A stretch of 64,000 nucleotides of DNA from Ornithinibacillus bavariensis (GCF_018333235.1 NZ_BORP01000001.1:496001-560000), one strand, 5' to 3'. Counted from the stretch's first letter, positions 16,701 through 25,528 are shown. Translations and numbers: made by a program. Notes: generated from the sequence alone by a model not told the origin.

Positions 16701-18923
16701 AATTGGACCAATTTAGCACAGTTTAACGGTGATTCAGCTGGCTGGAAGGATGCAGAGGTTGATTTATCTGCATATGCTGGTCAAACGATATATGTTGGAT
16801 TCTTTGCTTACTCTGATGGTAGTGTGGCAAAAGCTGGATGGTATATAGATGATGTCGTTTTATCGGATACATCATTAAATCTAGCTAAGAACCCAGCAGA
16901 TAAGAAAATTGTTACAAATGATGAAAAGGCAGAAAAAGAGAAGGAAGCAGCTTTAGAAAAAGAAGCAAATGCTTCTTCCAAGAAAAATGTTGCTAAACCA
17001 TCTAAAGATAAAGAACATGCTGTTGAAAAACAAGAGAATAAAGTTAGTGGTATTCCACTAGATGCAACTGTATCAGTATTAGAGACTGGTCGCTCTGTGG
17101 GAACTAACCCGCAGGACGGATCATATTCTATGGTAATTCCAGCTGGTTCGTATACGTTAGTTGCTGAAACATATGGATACCGTGCAAAGCAGCAAGCAGT
17201 AACCGTTGGAGCGGACGAAGTAGCGACAGCTAATTTTGTATTAGAAGAATTACCAAAAGCAACTGTAACTGGTGTTGTAACAAGTCAAAAGTCTGGTAAC
17301 CCTATTGCTGGAGCAACAGTACTTCTGGTCGAGGATTCGAATGTAAATCCAGTTCAAACAGATGAAAATGGAAGCTTTTCCATTACAGCTTACGAGGGAT
17401 CCTATACATTGAAAGTTCTTGCAGAAGATTACGTAGGACAAGAAATTGAAGTTACATTTGATCAAGATAAGTCATTAGATATTGCTTTAGAACCGTTCTT
17501 CACTGTACCAGGTGGAGAGATTGGTTATGATGATGGAACTGCAGAAAATGCACGTGCCTTCTACGATGCCGGCAATGGTTGGGCAGTTAAGATGTCACTT
17601 CCAGAAGGACAAAAGCAAGCAATTGTAACGGAAGGGGTCTTCCAATTCCATGGTACAGATTGGCCATCTCCAGGAGCTACTCCTTTTGCAGTAGAGGTAT
17701 GGAGTGCTGGTGAAAATGGACTACCTGGTAAGAAACTTGCAGGCCCAATTAATGCCGAAGCAATTCGTGATCTAAATCAATGGACTGTAGTTGATTTAAG
17801 AGAACATAATATTCAAGTTGATGGTGACTTCTATATGGTTTATATTCAAACGGTTCCTTATCCAAATTCCCCTGGATTAGCGACAGATGAAAATGGACCA
17901 AATGCAAAGAGAAGCTATCAACTGGTCGGTGGAGCTTGGGAGCCTTCTCCTGCTGACGAAGGTAACTACATGATTCGAGCTAGGGTAGCATATGGTGTTG
18001 CAAAGCCTACAATTACTGACCCTGTGAATGGAACTCTTACGAATGAGGCTGCTGTATCGGTTCATGGAACTGCTTCGCCAACTACTTCTATAAGTTTACT
18101 GAATAACGGGGAAGAGGTTGGAACAGCTGATATTGGTGAGGATGGACAATTCAACATTGACATCGAGCTAGCTGAGGGTGAAAATACGCTTCAAGCTGTT
18201 ACGTATGTTAATGGTGAAGAGGCGACAGAATCGGAGACAGTTACTGTAACACTAGATACGATAGCACCAGAACTAAACATTGCAAATATTAAGGATGGTG
18301 ACCGTACAAATCGTGAAACGATTACAGTTCAAGGTACCGTTAGTGATACTAATCTTTCCACAGTAACAGTTAATGGGCAGCAGGCATCTGTTGAACCCGA
18401 ATCTGGTACATTCTCAAAACGTATCCTACTTGATCAAGGGGAAAATGTCATTGAAGTAGTAGCAACAGATGGAGCAGGAAATACAACTACTAAAGTTGTA
18501 ACTGTATTTGCAGACTTTACCGCTCCAGAAATCACAAATATAACGCCAAATGAAGATAAGCATCTGAAGGCAGGACAAACAGTATTAATTTCATTTGATA
18601 GTGAGGCTGGACTTGACGCTTCCTTTGCAGTTCATTTACCATTAACGAACATTCAGTCGTCTAATGTAACAGAGTTACCATTTGTGGAGACAACTGCAGG
18701 ACATTATGTTGCATACTGGACAGTACCTAGTGGTGTTCAAGCAAATGGTGCAGAAATCGAATTAATTGCCAAAGATGATTTCGGTAATGAAACTCGTGCA
18801 AAAGCGGCGGGTAAGCTATATATTACCGATGGAAACGGAAATAACGGCAAAGGTAACGATAAAGGTAATGGTAATGGAAAAGGAAACAATAATGGCAAAG
18901 GCAAAGGTAATGGAAAGAACTAA
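13737..18923 (+). CDS. bacillopeptidase F-like secreted S8 serine protease
   Basis: A 1728-residue exported subtilase. Signal peptide at residues 1-29 (FSVIAIILMIFSLFTPAFAG), inhibitor/propeptide to about 190, then the S8 domain with catalytic Asp220 (ANIDTG), His266 (DGHGTH), oxyanion Asn364 (AAGN) and Ser438 (NGTSMATP). Downstream are two copies of a 264-residue unit (from about 520 and 784), each an Ig-like part (APVFEHAAP / APTFEHSAP) plus a choice-of-anchor/MAM-like jelly-roll part; a Lys/Glu-rich linker (1057-1103); two CarboxypepD_reg-like beta domains (1105-1254); a 165-residue beta domain; two Ig-like repeats; and a Gly-Asn-Lys tail. The architecture resembles bacillopeptidase F (Bpr, about 1433 residues) but is longer. 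The TTG start has GGGGAGGA upstream. No sortase motif is seen. Confidence 0.88.
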   Translation: MKRRKQARRFSVIAIILMIFSLFTPAFAGAESKGTPHTSLVDSKELIQAKVNQSLLDSFSKNEKVTFLIKFKEQADPMKVAKEARANAKKASLSAFNQEIAQRSAVISELKSVAIESQRKVTSFLEAEAEKGNAEDIKSFYIVNGMAVTATKEIAEKLATFPEVEKILPNEKRQLFKGLEVQETPKVGTQSIEWNVDRVNAPDVWGLGVDGAGVVVANIDTGVEWEHPALKEKYRGYNSATGQVDHTYSFYDPVNGRTTPYDIDGHGTHTMGTMVGSEPSGSNQVGVAPGAKWIAVQAFTANGAYDDDLLAAAEWIMAPGGDTSKAPDVVNNSWGGGRGIDEWYLPTVIAWRAADIFPAFAAGNTTLTNPGGPGSVASPSNYPESFAVGATDSNDMLASFSLRGPSPYGEIKPDISAPGVAVRSSYPGGGYASANGTSMATPAVAGVVALLKSANQSLEVDQIEQIIIDTAVPRTDSQYPDSPNHGYGYGLIDAFAAVSSIADGLAKVQGQVTMDGEDTEAPVFEHAAPSEAYSGLDLELNIQVSDNVSVTSVQLQYGDQTLDATRKSGNFKSGEYQVVIPGEALEVGTFTYNWVINDFGNNEVVSDSYQVDIKAGITNGYFDDFESKPMGWQKTGTNNVWEWGVPTSGPNEAYSGENVYATNLAGDYSSSMNASLIMPPIDVAEGESYLQFKSWHSFEYSTSGTAWDYGELVISNDMENWTTLERFVGASEGWLSKEFDLSDYAGQRLYVGFHTYSDGSVTRPGWYIDDVALTEDSMYNQDAVAPTFEHSAPGQAYKNMALSLSVDVQDDLRIGGATLHFLNSDGEWQELEAELSSGNETEGTFAVIVPAEHVSGDSFTYKWVVRDYARNTVESEEYVVALTEGITVGYSEDFENNPEGWTLIGSKNVWELGAPTSGPNGAVSGENVYATNLAGDYPSNMNGTLVMPGVSVPEDGAYLQFKDWHIFEQSSTGTAYDYGRVVVSTDMVNWTNLAQFNGDSAGWKDAEVDLSAYAGQTIYVGFFAYSDGSVAKAGWYIDDVVLSDTSLNLAKNPADKKIVTNDEKAEKEKEAALEKEANASSKKNVAKPSKDKEHAVEKQENKVSGIPLDATVSVLETGRSVGTNPQDGSYSMVIPAGSYTLVAETYGYRAKQQAVTVGADEVATANFVLEELPKATVTGVVTSQKSGNPIAGATVLLVEDSNVNPVQTDENGSFSITAYEGSYTLKVLAEDYVGQEIEVTFDQDKSLDIALEPFFTVPGGEIGYDDGTAENARAFYDAGNGWAVKMSLPEGQKQAIVTEGVFQFHGTDWPSPGATPFAVEVWSAGENGLPGKKLAGPINAEAIRDLNQWTVVDLREHNIQVDGDFYMVYIQTVPYPNSPGLATDENGPNAKRSYQLVGGAWEPSPADEGNYMIRARVAYGVAKPTITDPVNGTLTNEAAVSVHGTASPTTSISLLNNGEEVGTADIGEDGQFNIDIELAEGENTLQAVTYVNGEEATESETVTVTLDTIAPELNIANIKDGDRTNRETITVQGTVSDTNLSTVTVNGQQASVEPESGTFSKRILLDQGENVIEVVATDGAGNTTTKVVTVFADFTAPEITNITPNEDKHLKAGQTVLISFDSEAGLDASFAVHLPLTNIQSSNVTELPFVETTAGHYVAYWTVPSGVQANGAEIELIAKDDFGNETRAKAAGKLYITDGNGNNGKGNDKGNGNGKGNNNGKGKGNGKN

Positions 18924-18937
18924 TTACCATTAACTAT

Positions 18938-18978
18938 GAAGGTGTAGGAGCAGATGTGCTTCTACACCTTTTTATTTT
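18938..18978 (+). terminator. Rho-independent terminator
   Basis: AAGGTGTAG pairs with CTACACCTT, with further pairing AGCA/TGCT inside, then TTTATTTT. Confidence 0.85.
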
Positions 18979-19142
18979 ATTGCATCTATATATTCACCCC
19001 ATCTTCTAACTAATTTTATACAATATTGTTTTTGTCGAGAGGTTAAATAGGAGTATTCATTGAAAATTATTGAAGTGAACACTATAATAAGTCTATCCTT
19101 AAATTCTAAAGTAATTTATTATAAGTACTTGAGGTGCAAAAA

Positions 19143-20189
19143 ATGGAGTTCAATATTGGCCCAAGAATGGTCAAGACAGGTCTTGCTGTAGCGCTAACAT
19201 TATTAGTAACGGATTTGTTAAACCTAGATTTAGAAATTGTGGCGGCAATAGCAGCAGTGCTGGCAATGCAACCATCTATTATGCGATCCTATACCTATAT
19301 AAAAGAAGTAGTTATATCCAATAGTATCGGTATCACCTTTGCATTGGCTGGCTATTTTTTACTTGGGAATCATCCACTATCTGTAGGGGCAATTGTCATC
19401 ATTTCCATCGCAATTAATATCCGACTAGGACTAAATAAGACTGTTAGCTTAACTGTTTTAACCATTATTACTATGATGCTTAGCGGTGATCATGGAATTA
19501 ATTATCTGTATATAATAGAACGCTTATCACTCGTTGCTATAGGTGTTTTGGCAGCATTCATAATTAATGCATTGATAATGCCACCAGACCATAAAAAAAT
19601 ACTATTTAATATGATTAAAAATACGCTTGATCGAACTAATTTCTTGTTGCGTGTGGTTTCCAATAAAACGTTAAGCATTCCACAAATGCGAGCTGAAGAC
19701 CGAGAGATTGAAAAACGTATTAGTGAAGCAAAAAATTATTATGAAATTATTTCGGATGAACGAAATCGTTTATTTATCCGTAATCGATGGAATTTCTTTC
19801 GTAACATTATTATATATAAGCATATGATTCAAGTGCTTAGTAAAAAACACACATTGATTAGACAGTTGGAAAAGAACATTAACGAGATTGACATGTTACC
19901 AGGTAATAAATCATATTTAATTAAAAAGTTGGTTTTGGAAATAAATACGTATAGTGAAAATATTATCCTGTTATATGAAAATAAAGTCATATTAGATAAG
20001 GACCTTCAAAAAGAGACGAAAGCGGCGATGCAAGTAACTATAAATAATTTAATTGAAGAATTACAAGGTGCCGAATTCTCAAAGTGGGCTACCGTTTTTC
20101 CTATCTCTAATAGTATTATTGAGTTATTTTTTGAATTGAATAAGTTAGAACGTTTTGTTCGATTTAGGGATGGTAAAGAAAAATCTTAA
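19143..20189 (+). CDS. aromatic acid exporter family protein (FUSC-like)
   Basis: A 348-residue protein with about six membrane helices in the first 150 residues and a soluble helical half, the organisation of the ArAE_1/DUF939 family. The N-terminal KTGLAVALTLLVTDLLNLD and the AAIAAVLAMQPSIMRSY loop are typical of this family. The ATG at 19143 is 6 bases after GAGGTG; an in-frame GTG at 19134 is part of that ribosome site, so I reject it. Export of organic acids is assumed from the family name only. Monocistronic, closed by a strong terminator. Confidence 0.82.
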   Translation: MEFNIGPRMVKTGLAVALTLLVTDLLNLDLEIVAAIAAVLAMQPSIMRSYTYIKEVVISNSIGITFALAGYFLLGNHPLSVGAIVIISIAINIRLGLNKTVSLTVLTIITMMLSGDHGINYLYIIERLSLVAIGVLAAFIINALIMPPDHKKILFNMIKNTLDRTNFLLRVVSNKTLSIPQMRAEDREIEKRISEAKNYYEIISDERNRLFIRNRWNFFRNIIIYKHMIQVLSKKHTLIRQLEKNINEIDMLPGNKSYLIKKLVLEINTYSENIILLYENKVILDKDLQKETKAAMQVTINNLIEELQGAEFSKWATVFPISNSIIELFFELNKLERFVRFRDGKEKS

Positions 20190-20210
20190 CAACAACAAAA
20201 CTATCGCATC

Positions 20211-20255
20211 AAAAGAACCAATTAGATGATTACCATGAATCTAATTGGTTCTTTT
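20211..20255. terminator. strong bidirectional terminator
   Basis: A perfect 17-bp stem, AAAAGAACCAATTAGAT with ATCTAATTGGTTCTTTT, separates the convergent FUSC-like and DUF4363 genes. Confidence 0.9.
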
Positions 20256-20262
20256 AAATGAG

Positions 20263-20601
20263 TCACATAGAATAAATTTGCTCCAGATAGGCTTTTATGT
20301 TGGCGAGTTCTATTAGAGCTTGTGTAGAATCATGCTGATTTATGGCTGCTTCTAGTCTCAATAAACTTTCATGCACCCCCTCATATTCATTTTCATCGCC
20401 AATCAGCTGTAGCTTCCATGTATTGTCCTTATAATGACTGTTAAATTCTTTCCATTGTTTTTTAGAAATCTCCCACTCTTCTTCTTTAATTGATTTTTCC
20501 ATTGCGGTAATTCGATCGAAAAAAGGCTGCCCAGCAATGGGATCATTACAAGCAGTAATGCATAAGAGTAGGCTACATAAAATAAAAATCCTTTTGAGCA
20601 T
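20263..20601 (-). CDS. DUF4363-type lipoprotein
   Basis: A 112-residue small lipoprotein. The N-terminus MLKRIFILCSLLLCITACND is a lipoprotein signal with lipobox ITAC; the rest is helical with conserved-looking WEISKKQWKEFNSHY and NIKAYLEQI segments, as in DUF4363. The start at 20601 has GGAGGG 7 bases upstream, while the longer frame up to 20664 has no such site. DUF4363 proteins are commonly encoded beside DUF421 (YetF-like) membrane proteins; here that gene starts 94 bases away in the opposite direction, so the two share a promoter region. Confidence 0.75.
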   Translation of the reverse strand: MLKRIFILCSLLLCITACNDPIAGQPFFDRITAMEKSIKEEEWEISKKQWKEFNSHYKDNTWKLQLIGDENEYEGVHESLLRLEAAINQHDSTQALIELANIKAYLEQIYSM

Positions 20602-20694
20602 AGTTACCCTCCGTTTTTCGTATGTTATTTCTAGATTGTCCAATACTAACAAATGTTTACACACTTTTGGGGTATTTAGTAGGGGGTAAAACGT

Positions 20695-21555
20695 ATGCCA
20701 GAATATTTAATTACTATCATTCGATCTATAATTGCTTTTATACTTCTTCTAGTTATGGCGAGAATTATGGGAAAGAAGCAAGTATCCCAGCTTACCTTTT
20801 TTGATTATTGTGTGGGAATAACTATTGGGTCTATCGCTGCAAGTATGGCTGTAGACCAAAACATAAAAATAACGAATGGATTAGTATCCTTGGTTATATG
20901 GGGCATCATCCCAATTATAATTGGAATGTTAGGATTGAAGTCACCTGTAATCATGCGAATAACAGACGGTAAGTCAGATGTTGTCATTGAAAATGGTAAA
21001 ATTTTAGAAAAAAACCTTAAAAAAAATCAATTGGCGGTTAGAGAATTAATGGTAATGCTACGAGAAAAAAACATTTTCAATATTGCAGATGTTGAGATGG
21101 CCGTTTTTGAAACAAATGGGCAATTAAGTGTTTTAAAAAAATCAGAAGAACTACCAATTACTCCACGTACATTAGGGACAATAGTCGAAAGGGATCACGG
21201 CCCTACAATTGTTATCTCTGATGGCAAAGTTATGGAAAAAAGTCTACAAAAACTAGGGTATACAAAAGAATGGCTATTAGGTGAAATCCAAGCTCAAGGA
21301 GCTGAAGATTTTGAGGATGTATTCCTATCACAAGTGGATTCAATGGGAAATGTTTATGTAGACCTCTATTCAGATGATCTCAAGCTAGAAGTAGTTAAGC
21401 CACGTCCCTTAGTAGCGTCTACGTTAAAAAAACTGCAGGCAGATTTGGAAAGCTTTTCTCTACAAACAGAAAATCAAGAAGCAAAGCAAATGTATGAGAA
21501 ACAAGCACAAAACTTACAAAATGTTATAGATAATATTTCACCTTATTTAAAATAA
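20695..21555 (+). CDS. DUF421 (YetF-like) membrane protein
   Basis: A 286-residue protein with three N-terminal membrane helices (IRSIIAFILLLVMARIMGKK, then two more to about residue 80) followed by two soluble alpha/beta repeats, as in the B. subtilis YetF/YrbG/YkjA family. The family hallmarks ARIMGKKQVSQLTFFDYCVG and the second-domain REKNIFNIADVEMAVFE are visible. The family has been linked to spore germination and membrane processes, but no biochemical role is established. It faces the DUF4363 lipoprotein gene and stands alone on its strand. ATG is preceded by AGGGGG. Confidence 0.85.
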   Translation: MPEYLITIIRSIIAFILLLVMARIMGKKQVSQLTFFDYCVGITIGSIAASMAVDQNIKITNGLVSLVIWGIIPIIIGMLGLKSPVIMRITDGKSDVVIENGKILEKNLKKNQLAVRELMVMLREKNIFNIADVEMAVFETNGQLSVLKKSEELPITPRTLGTIVERDHGPTIVISDGKVMEKSLQKLGYTKEWLLGEIQAQGAEDFEDVFLSQVDSMGNVYVDLYSDDLKLEVVKPRPLVASTLKKLQADLESFSLQTENQEAKQMYEKQAQNLQNVIDNISPYLK

Positions 21556-21590
21556 TTCATTCAAGTAATTGCGAAGAAAAATTTGACCTT

Positions 21591-21615
21591 AGGAGGATAA
21601 TCAATGAAAAAGTAA
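21591..21615 (+). other. ribosome site followed by a three-codon ORF
   Basis: A perfect AGGAGG (21591-21596) and ATG (21604) are followed by AAA AAG and the stop TAA. The remaining sequence up to 21846 holds no gene. It looks like the start of a lost gene, or a very short leader. Confidence 0.3.
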
Positions 21616-21846
21616 AAAGGAAAAACTATAAATTTAAGAAATAGAGAGGTAGAGAAATTGCGGATACAGATTGCTAGCAATAGACCACATTGTAATTAAA
21701 TGAAAGTTTTATTTGGTTAATCCAAAGCTATTCCCATTAGTTATGAATTGTTTGTAGTAAAAAATGAAAATTTTATCGAATTTCGTCTTTATTTGTAATT
21801 TTTGTGGTATTATTTTACTTACCAAAGGAAATTTTGAGGTGGTATT

Positions 21847-23094
21847 GTGGAAGTTTTTGTTGCTAGACAACCAATATTAACCAAAAATCAAGAAATATAT
21901 GGATATGAACTTTTGTATCGAAATAATAACCACGTTAATAAATATTCCCATACTGACAGCGATGTTGCTACCTCAGAAGTGATTAACAGTATACTGCAAA
22001 TTGGGGTCGAAGATTTATCTGAGGGGAAACCGTTTTTTATTAACTTCACGGAAAATTTATTAACTGGCACATTACCATCCTTCCTTAAACCAGAGCTGAT
22101 GGTGGTTGAAGTATTAGAGACTGTAAAACCGACTAAAGAAGTTATTGAAAGTTGTAAATTGTTAAAAGCGCAGGGCTATAAAATTGCACTTGATGACTTT
22201 GAATGGAATGATAGTCATCAAAATTTTCAACAGCTAATAAGCTTAGTAGACATAATAAAAATTGATATTCAAAAAACAAGTCGTTTAGAACAGTTAAAAA
22301 TCATGAAGCGGTTAAATAATCATAATGTTATATTTTTAGCTGAAAAAGTAGAGACTATCGAAGAATATAAACAGTGTTTAAAGGATGGATATACATATTT
22401 TCAAGGGTATTATTTTAGTAAACCAACCATCCTTTCGTCGCGTGATATTCCATTATTAAATCATAATTTATATATGATAGTATCAGAGTTATCTAAGGAT
22501 GAACCAGAAATTGAAAGAATAACTAAAATAATTGAATCGGATGTATCCTTATCTTATAAGCTACTTAGGCTGCTTAATTCGCCTGCTATCGGACTATTAA
22601 ATAAGATTAAATCTATTAAACAGGCAATTGTTTTACTTGGACTTATAGAATTGAAAAAATGGGTATATGTGCTATCATTTCAAGATCACCTGGAAAAATC
22701 CGAGCAAATTATGCTTGAAATCATTAAACTTAGCTTAACTAGAGCGAAAGCAAATGAACTGGTATCGATGAACATTGGTAGGAGGAGTGAAAGCTCAAGC
22801 TTTTTCTTAACAGGTTTACTTTCATTAGTGGAGACGATATTCAAACAACCAAAGGAGCAAATATTAGAGAAGTTACCTTTAGACCAAGAAATTCTAGCTA
22901 CTATAGGTGGGCAAGAGACATCCCTTACTCCAATTACTAACTTGGTTTGTGCAGCAGAAAAAGGGAAATGGGAGGAAATGGGTAGCTTATTACAGGAATT
23001 AGACTTAAGAATAGAAAAATTCAACGACCTATATCAGCAAGCAATCAAATGGGCGAGAGATGTAATGGATGGTTCTGATTTAGGCTATAAATGA
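21847..23094 (+). CDS. EAL and HDOD domain signalling protein (YuxH-like)
   Basis: A 415-residue cytoplasmic protein. Residues 1-200 are an EAL-type domain (RQPILTKNQEIYGYELLYR, FINFTENLL, ALDDFEW, IIKIDIQK, AEKVET, YFQGYYFSKP) and residues 200-390 an HDOD domain (SDVSLSYKLLRLLNSPAI). The EAL signature itself reads YELLYR, so the first Glu is kept but Ala and the following Leu are replaced; cyclic-di-GMP hydrolysis should not be assumed. B. subtilis YuxH has this architecture. The GTG start is 4 bases from GAGGTGG. Role unknown, probably a protein-interaction or signalling scaffold. Confidence 0.87.
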   Translation: MEVFVARQPILTKNQEIYGYELLYRNNNHVNKYSHTDSDVATSEVINSILQIGVEDLSEGKPFFINFTENLLTGTLPSFLKPELMVVEVLETVKPTKEVIESCKLLKAQGYKIALDDFEWNDSHQNFQQLISLVDIIKIDIQKTSRLEQLKIMKRLNNHNVIFLAEKVETIEEYKQCLKDGYTYFQGYYFSKPTILSSRDIPLLNHNLYMIVSELSKDEPEIERITKIIESDVSLSYKLLRLLNSPAIGLLNKIKSIKQAIVLLGLIELKKWVYVLSFQDHLEKSEQIMLEIIKLSLTRAKANELVSMNIGRRSESSSFFLTGLLSLVETIFKQPKEQILEKLPLDQEILATIGGQETSLTPITNLVCAAEKGKWEEMGSLLQELDLRIEKFNDLYQQAIKWARDVMDGSDLGYK

Positions 23095-23098
23095 ATGA

Positions 23099-23343
23099 TA
23101 AAGAGGCTGGGACAAAAGAATTTATTTGAAAATAAAAATCGAACAATTCATATAGTTACAGCGTAAACTCGCTTCGGAAATATACTTCGCGTTCCGCGGG
23201 CGGCTGGTGAGCCTCCTCGTGCTACGCACTCCGGGGTCTCACCGATGCCTCTCCTCCCGCAGGAGTCTACGTATATTTCCGAAGCTAATTTGGCCATTGT
23301 TCGTTTTTAGAATAAATCTCTTTGTTATGTCCCAGCCTCTTTA
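23099..23343. repeat. 245-bp nested palindromic intergenic element
   Basis: Outer arms AAAGAGGCTGGGACA (23101-23115) and TGTCCCAGCCTCTTT (23329-23343) are perfect inverted copies. Inside are AATCGAACAAT/ATTGTTCG arms and an inner pair GCTTCGGAAATATAC (23171-23185) with GTATATTTCCGAAGC (23271-23285). The centre is markedly GC-rich compared with its surroundings. No frame of note is carried. It could form one long hairpin and terminate the EAL-HDOD and YjzC-like transcripts; elements with GAGGCTGGGACA ends are familiar to me from Bacillaceae intergenic regions, so it is probably a dispersed repeat. Confidence 0.8.
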
Positions 23344-23345
23344 TT

Positions 23346-23516
23346 TTATGATGGTAAAGTATCATGCTTCCAAAATGTTTCATTCCCACTATCAGGACAG
23401 GCTGGAAAGGTATCATCCTTCCTTAGCTTGGTGCGCTTACCGGATTGACAAATATATGAACCCGAAACTGGCACACCTTGTCCGGTACGATATTCACGAT
23501 ATTCATTGTTATCCAT
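23346..23516 (-). CDS. YjzC-like small protein
   Basis: A 56-residue protein similar in pattern to the YjzC family of Bacillus: R-x-G-x-x-x-P-x-x-G-x-Y at the N-terminus (YRTGQGVPVSGSYICQ), a TKLRKDDTFPACP stretch and a Trp-Lys/His ending (NETFWKHDTLP). Two ATGs are adjacent; the one at 23516 is 7 bases from GGAGG, the one at 23519 only 4, so I chose 23516. Two cysteines, at about residues 26 and 40, are not general in YjzC and might bind a metal. Function unknown. Confidence 0.65.
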   Translation of the reverse strand: MDNNEYREYRTGQGVPVSGSYICQSGKRTKLRKDDTFPACPDSGNETFWKHDTLPS

Positions 23517-23710
23517 CATAACACCTCCAACTGTATTATCTCTCAAAACTACCTCCTTCATCCGAAAACCAATACCACCAACATGTTTACATATATTTAC
23601 AGAATGAAACAGATAATATACTTGGAATTCGTATAAGGTAGTATTCTATAGGGACTAAAAAAACAGTATGTTATTTTTGAAAGGTATTTTAATATCAATT
23701 TAACCAAAAC

Positions 23711-23747
23711 AAAAAAATGGAGCAATAATTTAAGCTCCATTTTTTTG
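23711..23747. terminator. bidirectional terminator
   Basis: AAAAATGGAGC pairs with GCTCCATTTTT, with an A run before and a T run after, directly downstream of prfC on the minus strand. Confidence 0.85.
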
Positions 23748-23748
23748 A

Positions 23749-25332
23749 TTAGATTTGACCATAGGAGTTAACCTCAAATAAATCAATTAACTCGATGTGC
23801 TTATGATTATCCTTAAACCAATTTAAAGCAAATTCATTCCGAAATAGCACTAAATAATTATCGTCGCGATCACGAACTAATATATTCCTATCATCAAATA
23901 GAGATTCTTTGACTTGTTCTGTTTTTAGCCAACGTGGTATGCGTTCCCCAATTGTTTCAAATAATACTTCTACATTGTACTCATTTTCCATACGATATTT
24001 GAATACTTCGAACTGAAGCTCTCCAACAGCACCCAAAATATACGATTCTGTACGTTTATCTTTATATAATTGAATCGCTCCTTCTTGGACTAATTGATCA
24101 ATTCCCTTTTTAAATTGCTTCGATTTCATAACATTTTTTGCCATTACTTTTTTAAAGATTTCTGGTGGAAACTTTGGTAACTCATCAAATTCGAAATCTG
24201 CTTTTCCTTCTAAAAGCGTATCACCTATTTGATAAACATTTGGGTCATAAATGCCAATTATGTCTCCAGCGTATGCCTCATCAATTGTATCTCTAGAGGA
24301 AGCAACAATTTGTTGTGATTGGGAAAGTTTAAATATTTTTTTAGTTCGTGATAGTTTAACACTCATCCCACGCTCAAACTTCCCAGAGCACACCCTAACA
24401 AATGCAATTCTGTCTCGGTGAGCTGGATTCATATTCGCCTGAATCTTAAATATAAACCCTGAGAATTCTTCTGACTCGGGAGCTACTATTCCTTCAGTTG
24501 TTTTCCGTGGTTTCGGAGATGGTGCAAAGTTGATAAATGTATCGAAAAAGTCATGGACACCAAATGGAGCTAATGCACTTCCAAAGAATACTGGTGTTTG
24601 CTCACCGTTTAGAACAGCATCTAAAGAAAATTGATCGCCAGCCTCATCAAGTAGCTCAAGTTCGTCCTTGGCTGCTTTAAATTCTGATTTGGAAACCAAG
24701 TTTTCATAAGCAGATGTATTTAAGCTCGTATAAGGAATATGGGTCTCTTCTTCATTCCCATTGAATTTAATAAATTGCTCTTTATGTCGGTCAAAAATAC
24801 CTAAAAAACGTTTTCCCATACCAGCTGGCCAATTCATTGGATATGTTTCTATTTCTAGTACCTGTTCAATTTCCTCCAATAATTCAAGAGGTTCTTTCCC
24901 TTCACGGTCGAGCTTATTAATAAATGTAAAAATAGGAATTCCTCTCATTCGGCACACCTTAAATAGTTTTATAGTCTGAGCCTCAATACCTTTTACAGAA
25001 TCAATTATCATAACTACACTATCAACAGCGGTTAAAGTACGGTAAGTGTCTTCACTAAAATCTTCATGTCCAGGGGTATCCAAGATATTGACCTGAAAAT
25101 CCTTATAAGGAAAATTCATCACACTGGAGGTTACTGATATACCACGTTGCTTTTCAATTTCCATCCAATCGGAAGTTGCAAACTTCCCTGATTTTTTCCC
25201 CTTAACTGTCCCAGCAGTGCGGATTAAGTTTCCATATAGTAATAATTTTTCTGTTAAAGTTGTTTTCCCAGCATCTGGGTGGGAGATAATTGCAAATGTT
25301 TTTCGTTTAGCAACTTCTTCTTTTATTGTCAT
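23749..25332 (-). CDS. prfC: peptide chain release factor 3
   Basis: A 527-residue translational GTPase that recycles release factors 1 and 2 from the ribosome after termination. GTPase motifs are complete: G1 SHPDAGKTT near residue 16, G2 in [11 protein letters not shown]3 DTPGHEDF, G4 NKLDRE and G5 SAL. Length matches RF3 (about 525-530), and the C-terminal domain ends with the expected [15 protein letters not shown] stretch. I chose the ATG at 25332, with AAGGGA 7 bases upstream, over an open extension to 25362. It is monocistronic. Confidence 0.93.
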   Translation of the reverse strand: MTIKEEVAKRKTFAIISHPDAGKTTLTEKLLLYGNLIRTAGTVKGKKSGKFATSDWMEIEKQRGISVTSSVMNFPYKDFQVNILDTPGHEDFSEDTYRTLTAVDSVVMIIDSVKGIEAQTIKLFKVCRMRGIPIFTFINKLDREGKEPLELLEEIEQVLEIETYPMNWPAGMGKRFLGIFDRHKEQFIKFNGNEEETHIPYTSLNTSAYENLVSKSEFKAAKDELELLDEAGDQFSLDAVLNGEQTPVFFGSALAPFGVHDFFDTFINFAPSPKPRKTTEGIVAPESEEFSGFIFKIQANMNPAHRDRIAFVRVCSGKFERGMSVKLSRTKKIFKLSQSQQIVASSRDTIDEAYAGDIIGIYDPNVYQIGDTLLEGKADFEFDELPKFPPEIFKKVMAKNVMKSKQFKKGIDQLVQEGAIQLYKDKRTESYILGAVGELQFEVFKYRMENEYNVEVLFETIGERIPRWLKTEQVKESLFDDRNILVRDRDDNYLVLFRNEFALNWFKDNHKHIELIDLFEVNSYGQI

Positions 25333-25499
25333 AGATGATTCCCTTTCCAAATTAAAGTCCAAAAATAAATTTACTAGTTGTTAGCTGTTTGGCCAGCATA
25401 ATAAGATAAATTTGTTTTTTACTTTTCCATATTACTATATTCGGGTAAGGATTGCACAGGTTACAAAACCAATACGTAGTTAAGAAATATTTTCATTGT

Positions 25500-25528
25500 T
25501 GACAGGGAAGCAACACTTCGTTAAACTA
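25500..25528 (+). promoter_or_regulatory. candidate sigma-A promoter of the HMG-CoA lyase gene
   Basis: TTGACA (25500-25505), a 17-base spacer and TAAACT (25523-25528) form a good vegetative promoter about 160 bases before the gene. The rest of the 353-base spacer between prfC and the lyase holds no gene. Confidence 0.55.

Noticed and set aside
23207-23521. 104-residue plus-strand frame
   Set aside because: It spans the palindromic element and lies antisense to the better supported YjzC-like gene.
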